A DNA stretch of 36,736 nt from contig CAIVVS010000279.1 of NCBI GenBank assembly GCA_903909415.1, positions 1 through 36,736 of the forward strand, in the 5' to 3' direction. Made by a program: the position numbers and the translations under genes. The notes below the pieces were generated by a model that was given only the letters and a program-made list of their open reading frames with translations, was not told the origin of the DNA and did no database searches. This DNA is from an uncultured Pseudomonadota bacterium. GTDB lineage: Bacteria; Pseudomonadota; Gammaproteobacteria; Burkholderiales; SG8-39. This document shows positions 6,167 to 13,368 of this stretch, in pieces (position 1 is the stretch's first letter; each line of letters begins with the position of its first letter).

Positions 6167-8422
6167 GTGCGCCCGTCCTCTACAATCCGGCCCGAGCCAG
6201 GGTTCCCCCGGGATCCTGGCGCCAGCAACCGCGGGCCCGCCTTGTCCAACGATTCCCAGTTCTCCCGCGACCTGACCAGCGGGATCATCACCTCCTTCAT
6301 TTCGCTGGTCTACAGCCTGAGCTTCGCCGCACTGATCTTCTCCGGCCCGCTGGCCGGCGGCCTGCCGCAGGGCATCAGCGCATTGCTGGTCGGCACCGGC
6401 GTGACCGCGCTCGCCGTGGCGCTGATGAGCGGCTTTCGCTTCGCGGTATCCGGGCCCGACGGCAACGCCTGCGCGGTGATGGCGAGCATGGCCGCGGCCG
6501 TGGCCGGCGGGATGTCCGCGGGCGCGGCACCCGGCGCCGCGGTGAACGACGTGATGTACCTGCTCGCCGTGACCACGCTGGTCACCGGCCTGTTCCTCGC
6601 ACTGCTGGGCACGGCGCGCGCCGGGCGCTGGATCCGCTTCATCCCCTATCCGGTGGTGGGCGGCCTGATCGCGGCGGCGGGCGCACTGACGGTCGCGGGC
6701 GCGCTGCGCGTGGTCACCGGGTTGCCGCCCTCGCACTGGATGCACGGGCTCGCGGCCGATGCCCAGCTGCAGGGCCAGGTGCTGCTGGCCCTCGCCTGGG
6801 CCGGTGCGCTGTGGTGGCTGATGCCCAGGGTGCGGCACCCGCTGGCACTGCCGCTTGCGCTGCTCGCCGGGATGCTGATGTTCCACCTTGCGCTGTCCGG
6901 CAGCGGCCTGGATCCGGCGCAGGCGCGCGAGCAGGGCTGGCTGTTCGCGCGCGCGCCGGACGCGACCATCTGGCATCCGTGGTCGTCGCGGGACCTGCAG
7001 CGTACCGACTGGTGGCTGCTGGCCAACCGCGCCGGCGACATCGCCACGCTGGTGCTGGTGACCACGCTCACGGTGCTCATCAACGCCACCGGGCTGGAAG
7101 TGGAAACCCGGACCGACACCAACCTGGACCGCGAACTCGGGATACAGGGCTTCGCCAACGTCGCCTCGTCGCTGGCCGGCGGGTTCCTCGGATTCCTGTC
7201 GATGAACCGCAGCCTGATCAACTACCGCATGGGGGCCACCACGCGCCGCAGCGGCCTGGTGTTCGCGGTGATGGCCGTGGTGCTCGCCTGGGCGGGCGTG
7301 GGTCTGGTGGGATGGCTGCCGCGCCCGCTGCTCGGCGGCGTGCTGGTGTATTTCGGGCTGCTCATCCTCGACAAGTGGCTGGTGCACACGCGCGGGCAGC
7401 TGCCGCTGCCGGATTACCTCGCGATGCTGCTGATCGCCGGCGTCACCGTCATCGGCGGCTTCGGTTACGGCCTGCTGGTCGGCATCGTCGCGGGCTGCGT
7501 GATGTTCGCGGTGAACTACAGCAAGGTGCAGCTGGTCAAGTTCAGCTTCACCGGCGGCGAATACCGCAGCAGCCATGAGCGCTCCGCCGAGGACCAGGCG
7601 CTGCTCGGCCGCCACGGCGGGGAAATCCGCATCTTCGTGCTGCAGGGTTTCATCTTCTTCGGCATGGCCGACCGCCTGTACCGCTCGGTGCTGGAACTGG
7701 CGCTGCCCGATGCCGGACCGGCGGCGCGCCATGTCGTCCTCGACCTGCGACTGGTGCACGGCATGGATGCCTCGGCGGTGGCGAGCTTCAGGAAGCTCGC
7801 CTACCGTGCCGAGGCCAGCGGCACGCGCATCGTGGTGACCGGCATGGCGGACGACCTGCTGGCCGAGTGGAAGGCGGGCGGCGACGCGGACCTGCTTGCG
7901 ATCGCGCATTTCCGCGACCTCGATGCCGGCATGGAGGATTGCGAGGACGCGGTGATCCTTGCGCACCGGGCGGACGCGCCGCGCGCCGGCGAGGCGATGC
8001 GGGAATGGCTGGCCGCCGAGATGGGCGAGGGCGCGCCGCAGCTGCTCGCGGTGCTGGCGCGACGCGAGCTCGGTCCAGGCGAGACCTTGTGCGGCCAGGA
8101 CGAGCCGGCCGACGCGATGTACTTCATCGAGAGCGGCCGCGTGTCGATCGAGCTGCGCCTGCCCGACGGCAGCCATCGCCGGCTGCGCACCATGGGGCCG
8201 AAGACCGTGCTGGGCGAGATGGGCCTGTACCGCGAGGCCAGGCGCAGCGCGAGCGTGGTGGTGCAGGAGGCCAGCGTGGTCTACGTGCTGGATGCGGTGG
8301 CGATGCAGCGGCTGGAAGCGAATGCGCCCGCGGCCGCCTCGCGCTTCCATGCGATGGTGGTGCGCACCATCGCCGACCGGCTGCAGTATTCCAACGCGCT
8401 GGTCACCGCACTGCAGCGCTGA
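6167..8422 (+). CDS. SulP-family anion transporter with STAS and cyclic-nucleotide-binding domains
   Basis: The 751-residue inner-membrane protein begins with a SulP/SLC26 permease region of about ten membrane segments (about 35-445), including the NATGLEVETRTDTNLDRELG segment typical of the family. A STAS domain (about 480-590) contains VVLDLRLVHGMDASAVASF. A C-terminal cNMP-binding domain (about 620-745) shows FIESGRVSIELRLPDG and GEMGLYREARRSASVV. SulP proteins move sulfate, bicarbonate or dicarboxylates; the substrate here is unknown. The cNMP module suggests gating by a cyclic nucleotide or a related ligand. The GTG at 6167 is the upstream limit, and TTG at 6242 (before SNDSQFSRDLTSG) is a plausible true start. 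It lies between the subtilase and xrtH, all facing right. Confidence 0.88.
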   Translation: MRPSSTIRPEPGFPRDPGASNRGPALSNDSQFSRDLTSGIITSFISLVYSLSFAALIFSGPLAGGLPQGISALLVGTGVTALAVALMSGFRFAVSGPDGNACAVMASMAAAVAGGMSAGAAPGAAVNDVMYLLAVTTLVTGLFLALLGTARAGRWIRFIPYPVVGGLIAAAGALTVAGALRVVTGLPPSHWMHGLAADAQLQGQVLLALAWAGALWWLMPRVRHPLALPLALLAGMLMFHLALSGSGLDPAQAREQGWLFARAPDATIWHPWSSRDLQRTDWWLLANRAGDIATLVLVTTLTVLINATGLEVETRTDTNLDRELGIQGFANVASSLAGGFLGFLSMNRSLINYRMGATTRRSGLVFAVMAVVLAWAGVGLVGWLPRPLLGGVLVYFGLLILDKWLVHTRGQLPLPDYLAMLLIAGVTVIGGFGYGLLVGIVAGCVMFAVNYSKVQLVKFSFTGGEYRSSHERSAEDQALLGRHGGEIRIFVLQGFIFFGMADRLYRSVLELALPDAGPAARHVVLDLRLVHGMDASAVASFRKLAYRAEASGTRIVVTGMADDLLAEWKAGGDADLLAIAHFRDLDAGMEDCEDAVILAHRADAPRAGEAMREWLAAEMGEGAPQLLAVLARRELGPGETLCGQDEPADAMYFIESGRVSIELRLPDGSHRRLRTMGPKTVLGEMGLYREARRSASVVVQEASVVYVLDAVAMQRLEANAPAAASRFHAMVVRTIADRLQYSNALVTALQR

Positions 8423-8523
8423 GGCGCCGGGTCCGAACGGACTACGGAACGCGCCAGCCGGCGCAGTCAACGGTCACATTGCGGGACTACCATCCTGAGT
8501 CCTGCCCCACGTGGGACGCGCTC

Positions 8524-9114
8524 GTGGAATCCGCAAGAACGGGAACCAGCCCGGGCGAACCGGCGCCACCCCTGACCATCGACGCCTGGCTCGCGGGCAC
8601 GTCCGTTCGGCGCGAGCCCGGGCCCTTGCGCTTCCTGCTGCTGTTCGCCTGCGGCTATGCCCTGCTGTACTGGGCCTACTGGCTGGTGCCCGACGCGGTG
8701 CTGCGTGACTCGCTGTATCCGGTCGCCATCCTCCGGCCCTGCGCGGACCTGATCAACCTGGTGTTTCCGGTGGAGGCAGTGGGCGTCACGGCGGGAATGC
8801 TCGTGTCGCCGCAGGCCAGCCTCGAGGTGGTGCGCGGCTGCGACGGTTCGGGGATGCTGTTCCTGATCGTCGCCGCGATCATGGCGTTCCCGTCCGCCTG
8901 GCGCGCGCGCCTGGCCGGCCTGTGCGGCGCGCTGCTGCTGGTCCATGCGCTGAACACCGCGCGCATCGTGCTGCTGTATTTCGCCGCCGCGTACCGCGAA
9001 TCCTGGTTCCTGCCCCTGCACACCTACCTGGTGCCGACCCTGTTCGTGCTCGGGGGCGGACTGTACTTCGCCTGGTGGGCGGCGCGGCAGCATCGTCCGG
9101 CGGCGGGCGCCTGA
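8524..9114 (+). CDS. xrtH: Exosortase H (XrtH), cysteine transpeptidase for C-terminal sorting signals
   Basis: Exosortases are polytopic inner-membrane transpeptidases that cleave proteins at C-terminal PEP-CTERM-like signals; type H recognises IPTLxxWG-like tails. The 196-residue product has about five hydrophobic segments from residue 35 on. The expected catalytic residues are Cys106 (VVRGCDGSG), Arg147 (NTARIVLL) and His166 (LPLHTYLVP). Two starts are possible: GTG at 8524, chosen because the membrane region follows after about 34 residues, and TTG at 8479. Four bases separate it from the next gene, which encodes the XrtH partner. The upstream subtilase carries a fitting sorting tail, so enzyme and substrate appear to be co-encoded. 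Confidence 0.9.
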   Translation: MESARTGTSPGEPAPPLTIDAWLAGTSVRREPGPLRFLLLFACGYALLYWAYWLVPDAVLRDSLYPVAILRPCADLINLVFPVEAVGVTAGMLVSPQASLEVVRGCDGSGMLFLIVAAIMAFPSAWRARLAGLCGALLLVHALNTARIVLLYFAAAYRESWFLPLHTYLVPTLFVLGGGLYFAWWAARQHRPAAGA

Positions 9115-9118
9115 TCGC

Positions 9119-9754
9119 ATGGCGGCGCCCGCCCTCGGGCCGCTCGCGCTGCGCGTCCTCGCCACATGGGTGCTGCTCTCCTGGCTGGGACTGGCCTGCG
9201 CGCCGGAACTGGTCGCGCCGCTGCTTCCCATGTTCTCCGCCGTACTCGACATGCTGCTGCTGGGCCAGTTCATCCCCAGCCTCGACCTTGCCGGCGAGGG
9301 CAACGGGGCGGTGCTCCGCTTGTCCGCGCTCACGATCCGGGCCCTGCCCCTGCCGGACGACATCTACGTTCCCGCCATGGCGCGACTGCCGCACATCACG
9401 ACGCACCTGTCGCATGTACTCGTGCCGGCGATCCTGCTGGCCTGCGCCCTGGTGGCCTGGCCCGCGCGCAACCGCGCCGAGGCCTTGCTGCGCGTTGCCC
9501 TCGGCGTCGTGGCGATGGCACCGGTGATGGCGCTGACCACGCCCGTGACGCTGGCAGGACGGCTCCACATGCTGGTCAGCGAACCAGGCCCGGGCAACCA
9601 CCGTTGGCTGCTGGACTGGGTCTTGTTCGCCGAGGGGGGCGGGCGTTGGCTGGTTCCACTGGTCGCTGCGGCAGCCTGCACGACCCTGGCGCACCGATGT
9701 GTCCGCGAAGGGCGCGGCAGCATCGGTCGAGGCGGAACAGAATTATTTCATTGA
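9119..9754 (+). CDS. Exosortase H-associated membrane protein
   Basis: The 211-residue protein has several hydrophobic segments (about 8-28, 100-118, 125-145 and 178-195) separated by a predicted periplasmic stretch containing FIPSLDL and LPLPDDIYVP. A protein of this kind is the regular neighbour of xrtH, and the ATG lies four bases after the xrtH stop, so the two are co-translated. The molecular role of the family is not established; a structural or substrate-handling partner of the exosortase is an inference. The last codons overlap repeat copy C. Confidence 0.8.
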   Translation: MAAPALGPLALRVLATWVLLSWLGLACAPELVAPLLPMFSAVLDMLLLGQFIPSLDLAGEGNGAVLRLSALTIRALPLPDDIYVPAMARLPHITTHLSHVLVPAILLACALVAWPARNRAEALLRVALGVVAMAPVMALTTPVTLAGRLHMLVSEPGPGNHRWLLDWVLFAEGGGRWLVPLVAAAACTTLAHRCVREGRGSIGRGGTELFH

Positions 9755-9779
9755 AAACAGTCACTTAGCATGTTTTCGG
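9740..9779 (+). repeat. AT-rich direct repeat, copy C
   Basis: The core AAAACAGTCACTTAGCATG follows an AATTATTTCATT tract, in the same orientation as copies A and B. This copy contains a perfect inverted repeat GAAAACA-N11-TGTTTTC (9753-9777). It spans the stop codon of the XrtH-associated gene and lies in the short convergent gap before the FecR-domain gene. It might act as a weak bidirectional hairpin, but its resemblance to A and B argues for a shared origin. Confidence 0.5.
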
Positions 9780-9791
9780 CGCGTTTCGCCC

Positions 9792-10460
9792 TCAGTACTT
9801 ACCCGGGGTATCGCCGAACGGCGGCCTGCGCCCGACCAGCGACTCCAGCAGGGTGAGTTCCGCGTCGGTGTGGTTGATCACCGGGCCCTTCATGATCATC
9901 TGCGGCGCGCCGCGGGCCATGATGTAGCGCGGCTCGTCGTGGTAGCGCGTGGTCACGGTCTCGCGCGAAGCGGGATCGCCGGCGGGCTCCAGGTCCGCCG
10001 TGCCGTAGCAGGTGCAGGCGTAGGTCTTGTCCGGCTCGACCTCCACGTACACCGCCGTGCCGCGTATGCCGATGGTGGCGGTGCTGGAGGTGATGCGCTT
10101 GGCCTCGCCCGGCACGAACACCGACAGCACCTTGCCGGTGAACACGCGCAGGCCGGCGGCGACCAGCGCGCCCGCGTCGCCGAGGAACTCGACGCGCGAA
10201 TCGGCGCGCACCATGAAGGCATCGCGGTTGACCACGAACACGATCTCCGCGCCCGGGCCGGTGGTAACGGTGTCGCCCGCGCGCACGTCCATGCCCTGGC
10301 GCGCCGGCTGGCCGTTGATGCGGGCGTCACCGCGCACGCGGTACACGCCCTTCTCCAGCTGGCCGGCGGCGAGCGCGTTGCGCAGCGCGAGCAGGGGCGG
10401 GGCCGCCACGAGGGCGGTTGCGGCGCGGAGCAGCGAACGCCGATCGCGTGAAACGGTCAT
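9792..10460 (-). CDS. Tat-exported FecR-domain protein
   Basis: The 222-residue protein starts with a twin-arginine signal (SRDRRSLLRAAT, then a hydrophobic stretch to about residue 31). A FecR-type beta domain follows, with GDTVTTGPGAEI and the family hallmark TIGIRGTAVYVE at about 129-140. Two cysteines in a C-x-C-Y-G motif (149-151) follow directly, then a C-terminal region ending PPFGDTPGKY. FecR domains usually sense or bind extracytoplasmic partners. Tat export implies folding, perhaps with a cofactor, before export. The ATG at 10460 has an AGGAG six bases upstream. No sigma factor or receptor gene adjoins it, so it is not a classic Fec regulator. It is convergent with the exosortase cassette; a link is possible but unproven. 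Confidence 0.8.
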   Translation of the reverse strand: MTVSRDRRSLLRAATALVAAPPLLALRNALAAGQLEKGVYRVRGDARINGQPARQGMDVRAGDTVTTGPGAEIVFVVNRDAFMVRADSRVEFLGDAGALVAAGLRVFTGKVLSVFVPGEAKRITSSTATIGIRGTAVYVEVEPDKTYACTCYGTADLEPAGDPASRETVTTRYHDEPRYIMARGAPQMIMKGPVINHTDAELTLLESLVGRRPPFGDTPGKY

Positions 10461-10798
10461 GGTGGCTCCTATATGGGCATGGCTGCCGCTGTTCGGGGAA
10501 TCCGCCCTGCCACTGGCGGACCGCGTTCTGGCCGCAGGCCGCGCGCGGCATGCAGCTGGCGCAGCTTGCCATGCCCGGGGAGTCGCTGCGAATCGGTTGG
10601 CGCCGCCCGCACCGCAAACCCGGGGAATCCGGACGCGGCCATCTCCGGAACTCCTGCAGCTGATACGGGTATCAGGGTCTTGCGGATGTCCAACTTGAAA
10701 CCTTCCATGCCCCCCCCGACCGTGCAGCCGCGCTAGCACGGCTCGCAGCCGTCGATGCCGGTGCCTACGCGCGCAGCCGCAACCACCTGGACGGCGCG
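10461..10798. other. Gap between the FecR-domain gene and the readable first photolyase frame
   Basis: This 338-base stretch probably contains divergent promoters for the FecR-domain gene and the photolyase pair. It also contains the 16-base palindrome at 10660-10675 and the true 5' end of the first photolyase-family gene: conserved-looking coding sequence is readable from about 10718 in the frame of that gene. No other gene is supported on either strand. Confidence 0.5.
10660..10675. promoter_or_regulatory. Perfect palindrome CTGATAC-GG-GTATCAG upstream of the photolyase pair
   Basis: A seven-base inverted repeat with a two-base spacer lies 26 bases before the ATG at 10686 and 47 before that at 10707. 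Size and position fit an operator for a dimeric repressor or activator of the photolyase genes. The regulator is not known. Confidence 0.35.
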
Positions 10799-11800
10799 GT
10801 GACCGGCCTGTCCCCGTATGTGACGCACGGCGTGCTCAGCGTGCCCGAATGCCTCGCCGCCCTCGGCCTGCCGCACCAACACAAGCTGGCCTACGAGTTC
10901 GGCTGGCGCGAGTACTTCCGCCATGTGTGGGACCACCTCGGCGACGGCATCCTCGAAAGCCTGCATCCGGGGCCGCTGCCGGAGGCGGGCTACGCGCGCG
11001 GCCTGCCGGCTGACATCCGGCGCGGCGCCACCGGCGTGCCCGTGGTGGACCAGGCGGTGCGTACGCTGTATGCAAGCGGCACGCTGCACAACCATGCACG
11101 CATGTGGCTGGCGAGCTACGTAGTGCACGGGCGCAAGGTGCACTGGCGCGCCGGCGCCGACTGGCTGTATGCGCACCTGCTGGACGGCGACCTCGCCAGC
11201 AATCACCTGGGCTGGCAGTGGGTGGCCGGCACGGGCAGCCACAAGCCCTACCTGTTCGATGCAGCCAATGTCGCGCGCTTCGCGCCACCGGAGTGGCACA
11301 GCGCGGGCAGCGCGATCGACCTGGACCGCGATGCCTGGGATGCGCTGGCGCGCGAGCCACGCGCGCTGCCTGCCGGGACGGGGGCCGGCGTGGACGAGCC
11401 CGAAACCCTGCACCGTCCACGGACAGGCGTGTCGCCGTCGCCCCTGCAGGGCGCTGACGTCTGGCTGGCGCATCCATGGGCGCTGGGTGATCCGCCGCCT
11501 GGCGCGACCACGGTGGGGGTGGTCATCACCGAAGCGCATGCCGCGCGTCCGTGGAGCGCGCGGCGCTGGGACTGGGTCACCGCTCGCATGGCGCAACTCG
11601 GCGACAGGCTGTGGGTTGGCTCGGCAGCAGAACTGGCAGCGGCCCTGGCGACGGCATCGCGGGTGCGCACCGTCGCGAATCTGCATGTGGGCCGCTGGCT
11701 GCCGTCCTGCGCGCAGGTCCGGCCCGAGCCGCGCCATTTCCCGCCGGTGTCACCCCTGTGCGGTTCCTTCTCGCGCTGGTGGTCCCGCCTCCATGGCTGA
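10799..11800 (+). CDS. Photolyase/cryptochrome FAD-binding-domain protein, 5' end out of frame
   Basis: The readable frame encodes 333 residues beginning inside the conserved segment DGAVTGLSPYVTHG. The FAD-binding helical domain of the photolyase/cryptochrome superfamily runs to about residue 185: YEFGWREYFRHVW, GTLHNHARMWLASY, then LASNHLGWQWVAGTGSHKPY. No N-terminal antenna domain precedes it. The last 110 residues form a different alpha/beta-like region (VGVVITEAHAARPW and onward). Upstream codons in this frame (DRAAALARLAAVDAG, from 10718) look coding but have no start. ATGs at 10686 and 10707 lie in another frame, separated by a run of eight C (10710-10717); nine C would join them. The stop overlaps the next gene by eight bases. 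A light-driven DNA repair or flavin-sensor role is inferred. Confidence 0.8.
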   Translation: MTGLSPYVTHGVLSVPECLAALGLPHQHKLAYEFGWREYFRHVWDHLGDGILESLHPGPLPEAGYARGLPADIRRGATGVPVVDQAVRTLYASGTLHNHARMWLASYVVHGRKVHWRAGADWLYAHLLDGDLASNHLGWQWVAGTGSHKPYLFDAANVARFAPPEWHSAGSAIDLDRDAWDALAREPRALPAGTGAGVDEPETLHRPRTGVSPSPLQGADVWLAHPWALGDPPPGATTVGVVITEAHAARPWSARRWDWVTARMAQLGDRLWVGSAAELAAALATASRVRTVANLHVGRWLPSCAQVRPEPRHFPPVSPLCGSFSRWWSRLHG

Positions 11801-13271
11801 ACCCACCGCGCTGGTCTGGCTCAAGCGCGACCTGCGAGTGCGCGACCACGCGCCGCTCGCGGAGGCGGCGCGCTTCGGCCGCGCGCTGGCGGTCTACCTC
11901 GTCGAACCCGAGTGGCTGGCGTCGCCGGAGTTCCATCCACAGCACTGGCGCTTCGTGCGCTCGGCGCTGCAAGGCTTGCAGGGCGACCTGGCCGCGCGCG
12001 GCCTGCCGTTGCTGGTGGTCCGCGGCGAGGCGGTCACGACGCTGGTGGCCTTGCACAGGAAACATGGCATCACCCACCTGCTCAGCCACGAGGAAACCGG
12101 CCCGGGCTGGACCTACGAGCGCGACAAGGCGGTGGCGCGCTGGTGCCGGGCCAGTGGCGTGCGCTGGATCGAGTTTCCCCAGACCGGCGTGGTGCGGCGG
12201 CTGAAGCACCGCAATGGATGGGCCGCCGCGTGGGAGCGGCGCATGGGCGCAGCCGAAGCGGCGATGCCGGCGGGATGGCGTGGCATCGCGCTCGAGCCCA
12301 AGCCGCTGCCCGCACTGTCCCTGCCGCAACCGTTGCAGCCGGAATGCGGCGCCACCGAAGCGGATGCATGGCGCACGCTGGACGACTTCCTGGGCGGACG
12401 CGGGCGCGGCTACAGCGCCGGCCTGTCCAGTCCGCTGACTGCGGAGGCCTCCTGCAGCCGGCTGAGCGCGCACCTCGCCTACGGCACGATATCGATGCGC
12501 TGCGTGCACCAGGCAACCGGGGCCGCCATCCAGCACAGCGCCGACCGCCGGCTAGCGCGCGACCTTGCGCGCTTCGCGAGCCGGCTGCGCTGGCATTGCC
12601 ACTTCATGCAGAAGCTGGAGGACGAGCCGGACATCGAGTTCCGCAACTTCGCCCGCAGCCATGACGGCCTGCGCCCGGGAGACGGCCGGCCGATGACGCA
12701 ACGGGACCAGGACAGGCTGGAGGCATGGCGCGAGGGCCGCACCGGCTACCCGATGGTGGACGCCTGCATGCGCCAGCTGCGCGCCACCGGCTGGCTGAAC
12801 TTCCGCATGCGCGCGATGCTGGTGAGCTTCGCCTCCTACCACCTGTGGCTGCACTGGCGCGAGACGGGCCTGCACCTGGCGCGGGCCTTCCTCGACTTCG
12901 AGCCCGGCATCCACTGGAGCCAGATGCAGATGCAGTCCGGTACCACCGGCATCAACACGCTGCGCATCTATTCACCGGCGAAACAGGCGCTGGAGCACGA
13001 CCCGGACGGCATCTATCGACGACGCTGGCTGCCCGAGTGGGGCACGTCGGCCTATCCCGATCCCATCGTTGATGACCGCGCGGCGCTGGCCCATGCCAAG
13101 GACACGCTGTACGGACTGCGGCGCGATGCGTCGGCGCATGCCGAAGCGAAGGCGATACAGCAGCGGCATGGGTCGCGCAAGGCCGGCTTGCCGCAGGCCG
13201 GCGCGAAACGCGCTCGCGCACGGCGAGATGCCCAGGGCGGTCTCCAGCAGGACCTGTTCTCCGGCGACTGA
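11793..13271 (+). CDS. Cryptochrome/deoxyribodipyrimidine photolyase family protein
   Basis: The 492-residue flavoprotein starts with the antenna (Rossmann-like) domain, ALVWLKRDLRVRDHAPLAEA, at 5-24. The FAD-binding helical domain (about 210-440) carries SCSRLSAHLAYGTIS, then GYPMVDACMRQLRATGWLNF and HWSQMQMQSGTTGINTLRIY. The C-terminus is basic and ends QQDLFSGD. Photolyases use blue light and reduced FAD to split UV-induced pyrimidine dimers; members with this GIHWSQMQ pattern are often annotated simply as cryptochrome/photolyase. I cannot tell repair enzyme from photoreceptor by eye. The ATG at 11793 lies eight bases inside the preceding photolyase-like gene, so the two are probably co-expressed and may act together. 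Confidence 0.9.
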   Translation: MAEPTALVWLKRDLRVRDHAPLAEAARFGRALAVYLVEPEWLASPEFHPQHWRFVRSALQGLQGDLAARGLPLLVVRGEAVTTLVALHRKHGITHLLSHEETGPGWTYERDKAVARWCRASGVRWIEFPQTGVVRRLKHRNGWAAAWERRMGAAEAAMPAGWRGIALEPKPLPALSLPQPLQPECGATEADAWRTLDDFLGGRGRGYSAGLSSPLTAEASCSRLSAHLAYGTISMRCVHQATGAAIQHSADRRLARDLARFASRLRWHCHFMQKLEDEPDIEFRNFARSHDGLRPGDGRPMTQRDQDRLEAWREGRTGYPMVDACMRQLRATGWLNFRMRAMLVSFASYHLWLHWRETGLHLARAFLDFEPGIHWSQMQMQSGTTGINTLRIYSPAKQALEHDPDGIYRRRWLPEWGTSAYPDPIVDDRAALAHAKDTLYGLRRDASAHAEAKAIQQRHGSRKAGLPQAGAKRARARRDAQGGLQQDLFSGD

Positions 13272-13368
13272 GTGCGGCTACTGAGTCCTGCGGCTCATTT
13301 CCGCGACTGGCTCCCGCGCCCCATCCCCGGCTGCACGGCACAGCATCGGGCCGCGCCGAGCCGTCGCC

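Noticed and set aside
4049..8470. Very long minus-strand open frame (1473 codons)
   Set aside because: It lies antisense to the subtilase and SulP genes, whose catalytic and domain motifs are clear. Its product is a low-complexity His/Arg/Gly/Ala string typical of GC-rich shadow frames.
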